From assembly GCA_902599995.1 (NCBI GenBank), contig CACKHN010000006.1, positions 34,062-98,061 of the forward strand: a stretch of 64,000 bases of DNA, read 5' to 3'. Under the pieces are notes generated by a model. It ran no database searches and was not told the origin of the DNA. It was given only the letters and a program-made list of their open reading frames with translations. This document shows positions 7,733-16,853 of this stretch, piece by piece (within the stretch, counting starts at the first letter, position 1; every line of letters starts with the position of its first letter). The stretch comes from an uncultured Pelagibacteraceae bacterium. GTDB taxonomy: Bacteria > Pseudomonadota > Alphaproteobacteria > Pelagibacterales > Pelagibacteraceae. The position numbers were made by a program, and so were the translations under genes.

Positions 7733-8795
7733 TAATTTATCTCTCATTGGCTACAGAATGCCTGCAGAATGGGAGTTGCAAGAAAGTGTATGGATAGCTT
7801 GGCCATACAACAAAAGTGACTGGCCTGGTCTTTTTAAAAATATCCCAAAAATAGTTACACAAATAATAAGTGAATTATCAAGATCACAAAAAATAAATTT
7901 ATTAATAAATAATTATAACGATAAAAAAAAAATTATAAATTTATTAAGTAAATTTCGTAATAACCTACAAAATATTATTTTTTACAAAATAAGCACTAAT
8001 CGGATTTGGTTAAGAGACTCTGGTCCAATATATATAATAAATGAAAGGACCAAAAAAAAGTTGATTTTAAATTTTAAATTCAATGCATGGAGTAAATACA
8101 AAGATTATAAGAAAGACAATAATATCAATAATAAATTATCAAAATTAACTAAAGTAAAAAAAATAGATCCTGTTGTTAAGATTAATAATAAGTCAAAACA
8201 ATTAGTATTGGAGGGAGGTGCTATAGATGTCAATGGTAAAGGATCGGTTCTTCTAACAAAGGAATGTCTTTTAAGCAAAGTACAAGAAAGAAATCCTGGT
8301 ATTACCAAAAAATCATTAGAAAAAACATTAAGTAAATATTTAAATGTTAAAAATTTCATTTGGCTTAATAAGGGGATTAAAGGAGACGATACTCACGGAC
8401 ACATCGATGATATTTCAAGGTTTGTCTCTGAAGATGCAATTATGACTGCAGTCGAAAAAAATAGAAATGAAAAGAATTATAAAAATTTAAAAGAAAATTT
8501 AAATATTTTAAAGAACGCTAAAAATATAAATAAAAGAAAATTTAAAATAATTGAAGTACCAATGCCCAAGCCTATATATATTGAAAAAGTAAGAGTCCCT
8601 GCAAGTTATCTGAATTTTTATATTGCTAATAAAGTAGTACTATTACCAATCTTTAAAGACAAAAATGATAAAAAAGTAATTTTAATTTTTAAAAAATTTT
8701 TTAAAAATAAAAAAATTGTACCAATTGATTGCACTAAACTCATTTGGGGTTTTGGAGCTATTCATTGTATGACACAACCAGAGCCCAAAATCTAA
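7725..8795 (+). CDS. aguA: Agmatine deiminase
   Basis: A 356-aa agmatine deiminase (agmatine iminohydrolase) of the guanidino-group-modifying superfamily, converting agmatine to N-carbamoylputrescine and ammonia. Family landmarks: PAEWELQESVWIAWPYN near the N terminus, RIWLRDSGPIY, LEGGAIDVNGKGS, GDDTHGHIDDISRF carrying the catalytic His, and the C-terminal nucleophile C348 in GFGAIHCMTQPEP. The middle is unusually lysine- and asparagine-rich, as expected of this AT-rich genome. It overlaps the amidase gene by 8 bases and ends one base before the convergent transporter gene. Together with aguB it completes a two-step agmatine-to-putrescine route. Confidence 0.95.
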   Translation: MNNNLSLIGYRMPAEWELQESVWIAWPYNKSDWPGLFKNIPKIVTQIISELSRSQKINLLINNYNDKKKIINLLSKFRNNLQNIIFYKISTNRIWLRDSGPIYIINERTKKKLILNFKFNAWSKYKDYKKDNNINNKLSKLTKVKKIDPVVKINNKSKQLVLEGGAIDVNGKGSVLLTKECLLSKVQERNPGITKKSLEKTLSKYLNVKNFIWLNKGIKGDDTHGHIDDISRFVSEDAIMTAVEKNRNEKNYKNLKENLNILKNAKNINKRKFKIIEVPMPKPIYIEKVRVPASYLNFYIANKVVLLPIFKDKNDKKVILIFKKFFKNKKIVPIDCTKLIWGFGAIHCMTQPEPKI

Positions 8796-8796
8796 A

Positions 8797-9345
8797 CTAT
8801 ACTGGCTTTAAAGTGCCAAGAAGAATTCTGAATGGGATTAACATTACAAGAGCAACGAGTATCTTAACTGCTAAATCTCCTAAAGATAAGGTAAACCATG
8901 GAATACCTGTCGCATAAAAAGATATTGAAAAAAATAAAAATGTATCGATCGTAGACCCAATCAGAGAAGATGTTAAAGGAGCGATAAACCACTTTCTTTT
9001 TCTTAATTGATCAAATATTTGGACATCTAATAGTTGAGCGACTAAAAAAGCTGTTCCAGATCCAATTGCAATTCTTACTGAAATAAAATCTGCAAAATTT
9101 GTTGAGAATATAAGAGTAAAACTAATTCCTATTGCAAAACCAATATAAACTATTTTTCTTGCGACTAATTTTCCATAAGATCTGTTCGCTAAGTCAGTTA
9201 TCAAAAAAGCTACTGGATAACTAAATGCTCCATATGTTAATATCTCATCTAGTCCATAGTATTTAATTGGGAATTGGACTAAATAATTTGATGATAAAAC
9301 AACCACTCCCATTAAAAATGAGAGAAATAAGAATAATTTATTCAT
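8797..9345 (-). CDS. YhhQ-family queuosine precursor transporter
   Basis: A 182-aa protein with about six membrane segments from the YhhQ/VUT (DUF165) family, which imports queuosine precursors (preQ0/preQ1) for tRNA modification. The family signature is visible as FLITDLANRSYGKLVARKIV near residue 48, together with the later SSLIGSTIDTFLFF segment. The start codon shares a base with the stop of rpmB (TAATG), so the two are co-transcribed and probably translationally coupled. Which precursor it moves cannot be read from sequence. Confidence 0.85.
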   Translation of the reverse strand: MNKLFLFLSFLMGVVVLSSNYLVQFPIKYYGLDEILTYGAFSYPVAFLITDLANRSYGKLVARKIVYIGFAIGISFTLIFSTNFADFISVRIAIGSGTAFLVAQLLDVQIFDQLRKRKWFIAPLTSSLIGSTIDTFLFFSISFYATGIPWFTLSLGDLAVKILVALVMLIPFRILLGTLKPV

Positions 9346-9656
9346 TATGCAGATTTAGCCAAAGGTTTTTTCTTAAATGGGGATTTAATTAGAATACCTT
9401 TTTTTAATTTTTTAAGTCTAGGAGATAATTTTTTATTTTTTACAGTTTTTAAATATTCATCAAAACTACCTTTTTTATCAACTGATCTAACTCCAGCATT
9501 ACTCACTGTTAATTTTAAGCTTCTTTTCATTAGCTCGCTAGTAAACTTTACTTTCTTAAGATTAGGCAAAAATCTTCTCTTAGTCTTATTGTTAGCGTGA
9601 CTAACGTTATGACCTTTCATAGGTATTTTTCCAGTAAGTTCACATTTTTTTGACAT
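9345..9656 (-). CDS. rpmB: 50S ribosomal protein L28
   Basis: A 103-aa L28 with the canonical opening [10 protein letters not shown] and the [17 protein letters not shown] motif, followed by a basic C-terminal half. The alphaproteobacterial version is longer than the roughly 78-aa enterobacterial one, so the length is normal. It heads a two-gene unit with the YhhQ-like transporter. A good promoter lies immediately upstream, with its -10 box ending only 12 bases before the ATG. Confidence 0.96.
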   Translation of the reverse strand: MSKKCELTGKIPMKGHNVSHANNKTKRRFLPNLKKVKFTSELMKRSLKLTVSNAGVRSVDKKGSFDEYLKTVKNKKLSPRLKKLKKGILIKSPFKKKPLAKSA

Positions 9657-9668
9657 AATAATAGTGCC

Positions 9669-9697
9669 TATATAAGGTTAGATGTTGGTGGCGTCAA
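9669..9697 (-). promoter_or_regulatory. sigma70-type promoter of rpmB
   Basis: On the minus strand TTGACG (9697-9692) and TATATA (9674-9669) are separated by exactly 17 bases. The predicted start is about 6 bases before the rpmB ATG at 9656, giving an almost leaderless mRNA with no Shine-Dalgarno sequence. Confidence 0.6.
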
Positions 9698-9708
9698 GTT
9701 TAATAGAA

Positions 9709-10761
9709 TTAAGAAAGAGTTTTATTTCCTATAATTTCGCTAAAATTTTTAACACCGTCTCTGGTCAATAATTCTTTTAGATCTTTTTTAATAATACTAG
9801 CTATATTTGGACCTTGAAACACCATTCCTGTATATAATTGAATATAGTCTGCACCTAGTAAAAACTTTTCGTAAGCTGATTGTCCTGAGTCTACTCCACC
9901 TACTCCAATAATCTTAATTTTACCTTTTAATAGATTATAAAACTTGTTTATTAATAAATTTGATTTTTTCTCAATAGGTTTTCCAGACAATCCTCCTTTT
10001 TGATGTCTTTGAATATTTTTTAAAATTTCTCTTGATGACTCCGAAGTGTTTGAAATAATTATTCCACTTACATGATTTTCTAAAAGAATTTCTGAAATTA
10101 GATTTATCTGTTTTTCATGTATATCAGGTGAAATTTTAACCACTATTGGAATATTTGTATCTAAATTTTTTTTCTTCTCTGAAACAGATTTAAGTAAATC
10201 TTGTAATTTTCTTTCATGGTGAAAATTTCTTAAATTCTCAGTATTCGGTGAAGAGATATTAATAGTAATATAATCTGCAACTTCATGGAATTTTTCAATT
10301 CCTATTAAATAATCATTTATTCGATTATCAGAGTCTTTATTAGGACCAACGTTAATTCCTAATACACCCAGTTTATTACTTGATTTAATCCTATTTAATA
10401 TGATGTCTGAACCATCATTATTAAAGCCCAATCTATTTATTAGCGCTTGGTCTTCCACTAATCTAAAAACTCTAGGTTTACTATTCCCATATTGTTTTAA
10501 AGGTGTAATTGTACCAACTTCTACCAATCCAAACCCTAACTTAAATAAAGAGTTGTAGACCTCAGCATTCTTATCAAAACCTGCCGCTATCCCGATGGGA
10601 TTGTTTAATTCTTTGTTAAAAATTTTTGTCTTGAAAATAGGGTCGTTTTTATGGTCATCAAAGATATTGGAAACTAGGTTGAGTTTGAGTGACTGTATTG
10701 CTAAAAAGTGAGCTCGTTCAGGATCTATTTTAAATATTAAAGATCTTAAATTTGAAAACAT
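9709..10761 (-). CDS. pyrD: Dihydroorotate dehydrogenase (quinone), class 2
   Basis: A 350-aa membrane-associated class 2 DHODH that oxidises dihydroorotate to orotate with quinone in pyrimidine synthesis. It has the N-terminal amphipathic helix region (FSNLRSLIFKIDPERAHFLA) expected of class 2 enzymes, the FMN segment NPIGIAAGFDKNAEVYNSL, VEVGTITPLKQYGNSKPRVFR, the catalytic serine region ISSPNTENLR, and the phosphate-binding IIGVGGVDSGQSAYEKFLLGAD. Its ATG (10761) shares a base with the stop of the upstream lysyl-tRNA synthetase. Confidence 0.96.
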   Translation of the reverse strand: MFSNLRSLIFKIDPERAHFLAIQSLKLNLVSNIFDDHKNDPIFKTKIFNKELNNPIGIAAGFDKNAEVYNSLFKLGFGLVEVGTITPLKQYGNSKPRVFRLVEDQALINRLGFNNDGSDIILNRIKSSNKLGVLGINVGPNKDSDNRINDYLIGIEKFHEVADYITINISSPNTENLRNFHHERKLQDLLKSVSEKKKNLDTNIPIVVKISPDIHEKQINLISEILLENHVSGIIISNTSESSREILKNIQRHQKGGLSGKPIEKKSNLLINKFYNLLKGKIKIIGVGGVDSGQSAYEKFLLGADYIQLYTGMVFQGPNIASIIKKDLKELLTRDGVKNFSEIIGNKTLS

Positions 10762-12323
10762 TATTTTAATTTATTCGTTATAAGCTCTTTAGTTTCGTTT
10801 ACACCAAAAAAACTTATGAAAAAACCCATTCTTGGGCCATTTTCATCACCAAAAACAACCTGATAAATTAATTTAAACCAGTCTCTAAGTTTATCAGCAT
10901 AACCATTTTCTTTACCAACTGAATAAATTAAAGTTTGGATTTCTTCAGGTGACATTCCATCATTACATGTTTCTAAAGTTTTAATTAAAGCTAGAAGAGC
11001 TTTTTTTTCACTTTCACTTGGTTTTTTATATTTTTTTTGTGATTTGATTACATCATTAAAATATTTAATTGCATATCCAACTAATCCATCAAAGATTGGA
11101 GAGTTTTCTTCTTGGATGTTTGGTTTATATTTTTTAACAAATTTCCAAAGTAAATCCTTGCTATCTGCATTACTTGTTTCAACTAAGTTAAGCAACATGG
11201 AAAAAGTCATAATCATTTCTTCAGTCGGGATATTGCCTTCATGTACATGCCAAACTGGATTCATTATCAGTTGCTGATCTGTTTGTTTTTTAGATTTTTC
11301 AATATTATCTAAATATTCGTCTACAGCCTTAGGAACAATTTCCTTATATAGTTTTTTTGCCCTTTTTGGATTTTGATACATATATAAAGATAAACTTTCA
11401 GGAGATGCATACTTCAACCATTGATCAATAGTAATTCCATTTCCCTTCGATTTAGAAATCTTTTCACCTTTTTCATCTAAAAATAACTCATATGCAAAGC
11501 CTGAGGGATTCTTTTTACCAAGTAGGTTGATAATTTTTGTAGATAATATTGCACTTTCAATTAAATCCTTACCATACATTTCAAAGTCAATATCAAGAGC
11601 ATACCACCTCATAGCCCAGTCAACCTTCCATTGAAGTTTACAGTTTCCATCAAAAATACTTTTTTCAAGTTTTTTACCTTTATTGTCAAAAATTATTTGA
11701 GATTTTTCTTTATTAATTTCTACAACTGGTATTTCAAGCACATGCCCAGTATCTGGACAAATAGGTAAAAATGGACAGTAAGTTTTTTGACGTTCTTTAC
11801 CTAAGGTTGGGAGTATAACATTCATTATACCATCATAATTATCTAAAATTATTTTTAGTGTTGAGTTAAAGTATCCAGTTTTGTACAAATTCGTTGAACT
11901 TTTAAAACTATATTTAAAGTTAAAACTATTTAAAAAATCCTTTAACATCTCATTGTTATGTTCACCAAAACTGTTAAATTTCCCAAAAGGATCTGGAACC
12001 TCAGTTAATGGTTTATGAAGATTTTCACTTAACAATTTTTGGTTAGGAATATTTTCTGGGACTTTTCTTAGACCATCCATATCATCTGAAAAAGTTATAA
12101 TTTCAGTAGGTAAAACAGTTAATTGCTTTAAAGCATTTACCATCATAGAGGTTCTTGCAACTTCTCCAAAAGTACCTATGTGAGGTAAACCGCTTGGTCC
12201 GTATCCAGTTTGTAATGTTATTTTTCCTTTTTTTTCAATGAATGATTTTCTTTCTCTCATCATTTTTTTGGCCTCTACAAAAGGCCACGCACTAGTTTTG
12301 TCTAAAACTTCTTTTTTAATCAT
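10761..12323 (-). CDS. lysK: Lysyl-tRNA synthetase, class I
   Basis: A 520-aa class I LysRS, the archaeal/alphaproteobacterial type, not the class II LysRS of most bacteria. The class I signatures are present: a HIGH-like motif PHIGTFGEV in the N-terminal Rossmann fold (about residue 47) and the KMSKS-like loop KISKSKGNG near 290. It charges tRNA-Lys with lysine in the cytoplasm. pyrD follows with a one-base overlap. The 88-base gap to the divergent trkH shows no convincing regulatory site to me. Confidence 0.95.
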   Translation of the reverse strand: MIKKEVLDKTSAWPFVEAKKMMRERKSFIEKKGKITLQTGYGPSGLPHIGTFGEVARTSMMVNALKQLTVLPTEIITFSDDMDGLRKVPENIPNQKLLSENLHKPLTEVPDPFGKFNSFGEHNNEMLKDFLNSFNFKYSFKSSTNLYKTGYFNSTLKIILDNYDGIMNVILPTLGKERQKTYCPFLPICPDTGHVLEIPVVEINKEKSQIIFDNKGKKLEKSIFDGNCKLQWKVDWAMRWYALDIDFEMYGKDLIESAILSTKIINLLGKKNPSGFAYELFLDEKGEKISKSKGNGITIDQWLKYASPESLSLYMYQNPKRAKKLYKEIVPKAVDEYLDNIEKSKKQTDQQLIMNPVWHVHEGNIPTEEMIMTFSMLLNLVETSNADSKDLLWKFVKKYKPNIQEENSPIFDGLVGYAIKYFNDVIKSQKKYKKPSESEKKALLALIKTLETCNDGMSPEEIQTLIYSVGKENGYADKLRDWFKLIYQVVFGDENGPRMGFFISFFGVNETKELITNKLK

Positions 12324-12411
12324 GAATTGTTCTTTTAAAAACTCAAATTAGTGATTTTATTAATTCTTATAGAGTTGAAATTTATTTACCATAAAATAAT
12401 GTTCTTTCAAA

Positions 12412-13851
12412 ATGTCTAATTATAAAACGGTATTTTTTACACTTGGTATTTTACAAATAATCTTAGGGGTGTCTATGTTTGTCCCTATAATTGTACAATT
12501 TATTTATGCAGAAGTTGACTCTTCTTTTTTTGGAGCATCAATTGTAACAATAGTTTTTGGAGCACTTTTTTTTTTAACGAATGTTAATCATGACAGAAAA
12601 GTTAATTTACAACAAGCCTTTTTGTTAACAGCTTTATCTTGGTTGAGCGTCGCAATTTTTGGATCTTTACCTTTCATTTTTTCTTCTATGGAAATGTCAA
12701 TTACAGATGCTTTTTTTGAGAGCATGTCAGGAATTACTACTACAGGCTCAACTATCATATCTAATTTGGAGAATGCGCCTAGAGGTATTCTTTTATGGAG
12801 AGCTATTTTACAATGGTTAGGAGGTATAGGTATAATTGTAATGGCTATAACTCTTATGCCGATAATGAACGTTGGAGGAATGCAATTATTTAAAATCTCC
12901 AGCAATGACTCATCAGAAAAAATACTTCCAAAATCTAAAGAAATTGCTTTAAGGCTTATATATATTTATTCTGCTTTAACAGCATTTTGTGCTACTAGTT
13001 ACTGGATTTTTGGAATGGGAAAATTTGATAGCTTAACCCATTCAATGACTACAATAGCAACAGGTGGATTCTCAAATTATAACCAATCTATAGGTTATTT
13101 TAATAGCATTTATATTGAGATTTCCTCTATGGTATTTATTGTTTTAGGAAGTGTTCCCTTTATTGCCTATATTAAGTTTTTAAATGGAAACAAAAAAATA
13201 TTTTCAGGTGATGCTCAAATAAGATCTTTTTTGAAAATAATAATTTTATCAATAATTATTCTAAGTTTTTATTTATTTTTAACTAATAATGAAAATTTTT
13301 CATTTAGATCAATATTTTTCAATACTATTTCTATTTTAACAGGCACTGGTTATGTAAATGCTGAATTTGATAGTTGGGGCAGTTTTCCAATAACTATTTT
13401 TCTAGCGTTAATGTTTATTGGTGGATGTGCGGGATCTACAACCTGTGGAGTGAAGGTTTTTAGAATTCAAATACTTTATCTATTCATATTAAATCAACTT
13501 AAAAAAATTATTTATCCAAAAGGTGTATTTTTAATAAAATATGGCAACAGCACAGTGGATGAAAAATTTATAGCATCAATTATATCTTTTATTTTTTTTT
13601 ACTTTGTAATTTTTTTTATTTTATCTGCTTTATTGTCTTTGACAGGACTTGACTTTATTACAGCTCTATCTGGGGCTGCAACATCTATCTCAAATGTTGG
13701 TCCAGGCTTAGGTCCGATAATAGGACCAAATGGAGATTTTTCATCATTACCAGATATATCAAAATGGATTTTATCAGTTGGAATGATTTTGGGTAGACTT
13801 GAGCTATTTGCAATACTAGTATTATTTCTTCCGTCTTTTTGGAATAACTAA
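12412..13851 (+). CDS. trkH: Trk/Ktr-type potassium uptake channel TrkH
   Basis: A 479-aa polytopic membrane protein of the TrkH/KtrB family. The four pore-loop filter segments can be seen in order: SGITTTGSTI (about 104), TIATGGFSN (about 214), ILTGTGYVN (about 308) and the C-terminal AATSISNVGPGLG (about 425), each placing a glycine at the selectivity filter. These proteins take up K+ with the NAD-binding TrkA subunit, which is not in the window. It ends in TAATG, sharing a base with the next gene; the functional link to that permease is unclear. Confidence 0.94.
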   Translation: MSNYKTVFFTLGILQIILGVSMFVPIIVQFIYAEVDSSFFGASIVTIVFGALFFLTNVNHDRKVNLQQAFLLTALSWLSVAIFGSLPFIFSSMEMSITDAFFESMSGITTTGSTIISNLENAPRGILLWRAILQWLGGIGIIVMAITLMPIMNVGGMQLFKISSNDSSEKILPKSKEIALRLIYIYSALTAFCATSYWIFGMGKFDSLTHSMTTIATGGFSNYNQSIGYFNSIYIEISSMVFIVLGSVPFIAYIKFLNGNKKIFSGDAQIRSFLKIIILSIIILSFYLFLTNNENFSFRSIFFNTISILTGTGYVNAEFDSWGSFPITIFLALMFIGGCAGSTTCGVKVFRIQILYLFILNQLKKIIYPKGVFLIKYGNSTVDEKFIASIISFIFFYFVIFFILSALLSLTGLDFITALSGAATSISNVGPGLGPIIGPNGDFSSLPDISKWILSVGMILGRLELFAILVLFLPSFWNN

Positions 13852-15227
13852 TGATTACTATTAAAAAACAAACATTGTCTGAAACTTTTTCCGTCTATTA
13901 TGATAAAAGAATGTTAAGAATTCTTTTATTAGGAGCTATTTCAGGATTCCCCTGGGTAATAATAGGAAGTAGTCTTAGTCTTTGGTTAAAAGAAGATGAC
14001 TTAAGTAGATCAACAATTGGTTGGGCAGGATTAATTTTTGCTGTTTATGCTTTTAATTATATGTGGGCACCACTTATAGACAGAATACAAATACCTTATC
14101 TTACAAAAAAAATTGGTCATAGACGTGGTTGGATAGTTTTAATGCAGCTTTCAATGCTAATTTGCTTACTAATATGGAGTATAATTAATCCAACTGACAA
14201 TTTAGCTTTAGTAATTACTATCGGATTGATTATTGCGATTTCATCTGCAACACAAGACATAACTGTTGATGCACTAAGGATAGAACAGATAGGTGAAAAT
14301 GAAAATCAATCAATGGCTGCTGGTGCAGCTATGGCAGTTGTGGGCTGGTGGAGTGGATATAAATTAGGTGGTGTAATATCCCTTTTTACTGCAGAATATT
14401 TTGAAAATGTAGGGATTGCAAATTACTGGCAAACTACATTTTTAATTTTAGGTGTTATAGTTATTTTAATGAATATAGGTCTAATGTTTGTTCATGAGCC
14501 GATTTCTATAAGTAGAAGTCAAAAACAAAATGAGACTGATCGGCTAATCCAAAATAAATTAGGTTCACAAAATATTTTAACAAAAATTATTGCTTGGATA
14601 AGTGGAACTTTAGGAGGTCCAGTGGTAAGTTTTTTCAAAAAAAATGGTTTTTCTATAGCACTTGGTATTCTTGGCTTTGTTTTTTTATTTAAAATTGGAG
14701 AGGCCTTTTTAGGAAGAATGTCAGTGATTTTTTATAAAGAAATAGGATTTTCTAAAGGAGATATAGCGATTTATTCTAAAACTTTGGGATGGGTAACAAC
14801 TGTTGTTTTTACTTTATTAGGAGGATTATTTGTAATCAGATCAGGAGTAATTAAAGCAATGTTTTTGGCTGGCATTCTAATGGCATCAACAAATTTACTA
14901 TTTACTGCTCTTGCTTGGATTGGAAAGTCCGAGTTATTATTTGCATTTGCGGTAATTTTTGATGATATTGCTGCAGCATTTGCAACGGTTGCTTTTGTTG
15001 CCTTTATTTCTTTGTTGGTAGATAGGACATATACAGCTACTCAATATGCATTACTTGCATCAATCGGAACAGCTGGTCGAACAACACTCGCATCCTCCTC
15101 GGGTGCTTTAGTTGACTGGTTAAATGGAGATTGGGGGATATTTTTTATACTTACTGCAATAATGGTTATTCCCTCTCTAATTTGTCTATGGATTATAAAA
15201 AATAAGTTAAAACTAAGTGAAAAATAA
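13851..15227 (+). CDS. AmpG-like MFS permease
   Basis: A 458-aa major facilitator with about 12 membrane segments. The N-terminal half resembles the AmpG/BT1/PUCC branch: LLGAISGFPWVIIGSSLSLW, then MWAPLIDR, GHRRGWIVLMQLS and SATQDITVDALRIE. AmpG carries anhydro-muropeptides from the periplasm into the cytoplasm for cell-wall recycling. That role is supported here by the following gene, a cytoplasmic NlpC/P60 peptidase that overlaps it by 11 bases. A different solute for this permease branch cannot be excluded. Confidence 0.8.
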   Translation: MITIKKQTLSETFSVYYDKRMLRILLLGAISGFPWVIIGSSLSLWLKEDDLSRSTIGWAGLIFAVYAFNYMWAPLIDRIQIPYLTKKIGHRRGWIVLMQLSMLICLLIWSIINPTDNLALVITIGLIIAISSATQDITVDALRIEQIGENENQSMAAGAAMAVVGWWSGYKLGGVISLFTAEYFENVGIANYWQTTFLILGVIVILMNIGLMFVHEPISISRSQKQNETDRLIQNKLGSQNILTKIIAWISGTLGGPVVSFFKKNGFSIALGILGFVFLFKIGEAFLGRMSVIFYKEIGFSKGDIAIYSKTLGWVTTVVFTLLGGLFVIRSGVIKAMFLAGILMASTNLLFTALAWIGKSELLFAFAVIFDDIAAAFATVAFVAFISLLVDRTYTATQYALLASIGTAGRTTLASSSGALVDWLNGDWGIFFILTAIMVIPSLICLWIIKNKLKLSEK

Positions 15228-15960
15228 TTTTTATTTTAAAGAAACTTTTTCAAATATTTATAAATTACCTAATAAACGTTCAGAGGTAACATCTCAGATA
15301 TTATATGGGGAGAGATTTAAAATTTTATCAAAAAGAAAAGGCTGGATTAAAATAAAATCTTTATATGATAGATACGTTGGTTTTATTAAAAATAAAAATT
15401 ATGTAAGCAAATTAGAAATTTCACATAAAGTAATCAATATTGAAGCAAACATATTTAAAAACTCTAACACTAAAACTAAAAGAACCTTACATTTTGGATC
15501 AAAATTGTCAGTTTTAGAGAAGAGAAATGGTTTTGCTAGATTTGAGAAAAACCAATGGGTTAAATCAAAAGATATAAAAAAAATTACTCACAAGGAAAAG
15601 AATTTTGTTAAAATATTAAAACTTTTTCTTAAAACTAAATATGTTTGGGGTGGTAAAACAAATAAAGGAATTGATTGTTCGGCTCTATTACAAATATTTT
15701 TTTATTATAATAATTTATTTTATCCTCGTGATACTAAAGATCAAATAAAATTTTCTAAAAAAAAAATATCAAAAAAATTTAAAAAGGGTGATATTATATT
15801 TTGGAAAGGTCATGTTGCTATTTGTATTAACTCTAAACAATTGATTCATGCTTATGGCCCTGAAAAAAGAGTAATTGTAATGCCGATACAGAAAACTATC
15901 AAAAGGATACTTGACACAGCAAATCTTAAAGTAAGAAAAATTTCTGAAATAAATTTCTAA
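15217..15960 (+). CDS. NlpC/P60 peptidase with SH3 domains (gamma-D-Glu-diamino acid endopeptidase type)
   Basis: A 247-aa protein with two bacterial SH3-like domains (about 1-65 and 70-122) and a C-terminal NlpC/P60 cysteine peptidase domain. The triad is visible: C154 in NKGIDCSALLQ, H199 in WKGHVAIC and H211 in LIHAYG. YVWGGKTNKGIDCS is the classic catalytic context. There is no signal peptide, so it should be cytoplasmic, like the DPP6/YkfC enzymes that trim recycled murein peptides. The start is GTG at 15217, inside the end of the AmpG-like gene, so translation is probably coupled. The last 4 bases overlap the convergent tyrA. Confidence 0.87.
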   Translation: MKNNFYFKETFSNIYKLPNKRSEVTSQILYGERFKILSKRKGWIKIKSLYDRYVGFIKNKNYVSKLEISHKVINIEANIFKNSNTKTKRTLHFGSKLSVLEKRNGFARFEKNQWVKSKDIKKITHKEKNFVKILKLFLKTKYVWGGKTNKGIDCSALLQIFFYYNNLFYPRDTKDQIKFSKKKISKKFKKGDIIFWKGHVAICINSKQLIHAYGPEKRVIVMPIQKTIKRILDTANLKVRKISEINF

Positions 15961-16853
15961 CTTCTACCAAAGTCAGGTTTATTTATATCTTGTTTTAATT
16001 TAATAATTTTTGATCGAACTCTTTTAGTTTGAATTAATTTTTTTAATATTGATTTGTTATTTTTTAAATTTATATCTTTTTTAAAAGCTTTTAGATTTTT
16101 TATAAATAAATCAATAGCTTTTGAAATATTATTACTATTGTTGAAAAAAATATCTCTCCACATTATTTCATTTGAAGCTGCTATTCGTGAAAAGTCTCTA
16201 AGTCCTCCAGCACTAAATTTAATCAAATCATAATTTTGTCTTTTTTCAAAATCTTGCGCTGATTTTACCAAATTGTAAGCAATTAAATGGGGTAAATGAC
16301 TAGTTACAGAAAAAACTATATCATGTTTTTCAGGTGTCATAACGATAACTTTTGAACCCATTTTTATCCAAAAATTATTTAAAATGTTTAAATGTTTTTT
16401 TTTGGTATTTTTTTCTTTTATCAAAATACACCATCGATCTTGAAACATATTTTCCTTACCATGCTCTGGGCCACTAACTTCAGAACCTGCAATTGGATGA
16501 CTTTGCGTCCAACTTATATTTTTTTTTAAAAATTTTTTTATAAGCTTGGAGGTTTCTATTTTAGATGATCCAACGTCTGTAATTAATGTTTTGGGAGAAA
16601 TAAAATTATTTATTTTTAAAATTAGATTTTTATATTCACTCATTGGGGTACAAAAAATAATTAAATCATAATCAGTTTCTCCTTTATCAAGCTTGTCAAT
16701 AAGAATTCCTGGTAGCCTTAATTTCTTTATTTTTGAAACATTTGATTTTGATTTTTCATAAAAAAATATTCTTTTAGCAAATTTTTTTTTATGAATACGT
16801 CTCAATAAAGAGGATCCTAATAAACCACATCCAATAATTAAAATATTTTTCAT
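15957..16853 (-). CDS. tyrA: Prephenate/arogenate dehydrogenase
   Basis: A 298-aa TyrA-family oxidoreductase for tyrosine synthesis. The N-terminal NAD(P)-binding Rossmann fold starts NILIIGCGLLGSSLLRRI. TDVGSSK (about 91), the catalytic-histidine region SHPIAGSEVSGPEHG (about 117) and VTSHLPHLIAYNL (about 183) are typical. It starts directly after the hisC stop, with no intergenic base, so the pair forms an operon. NAD versus NADP and prephenate versus arogenate preference are not decided by the sequence. Confidence 0.93.
   Translation of the reverse strand: MKNILIIGCGLLGSSLLRRIHKKKFAKRIFFYEKSKSNVSKIKKLRLPGILIDKLDKGETDYDLIIFCTPMSEYKNLILKINNFISPKTLITDVGSSKIETSKLIKKFLKKNISWTQSHPIAGSEVSGPEHGKENMFQDRWCILIKEKNTKKKHLNILNNFWIKMGSKVIVMTPEKHDIVFSVTSHLPHLIAYNLVKSAQDFEKRQNYDLIKFSAGGLRDFSRIAASNEIMWRDIFFNNSNNISKAIDLFIKNLKAFKKDINLKNNKSILKKLIQTKRVRSKIIKLKQDINKPDFGRS

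Noticed and set aside
8797..12323. Lateral transfer of the class I lysyl-tRNA synthetase
   Set aside because: The archaeal-type enzyme looks exotic, but it is widespread in alphaproteobacteria, and the base composition matches its neighbours.
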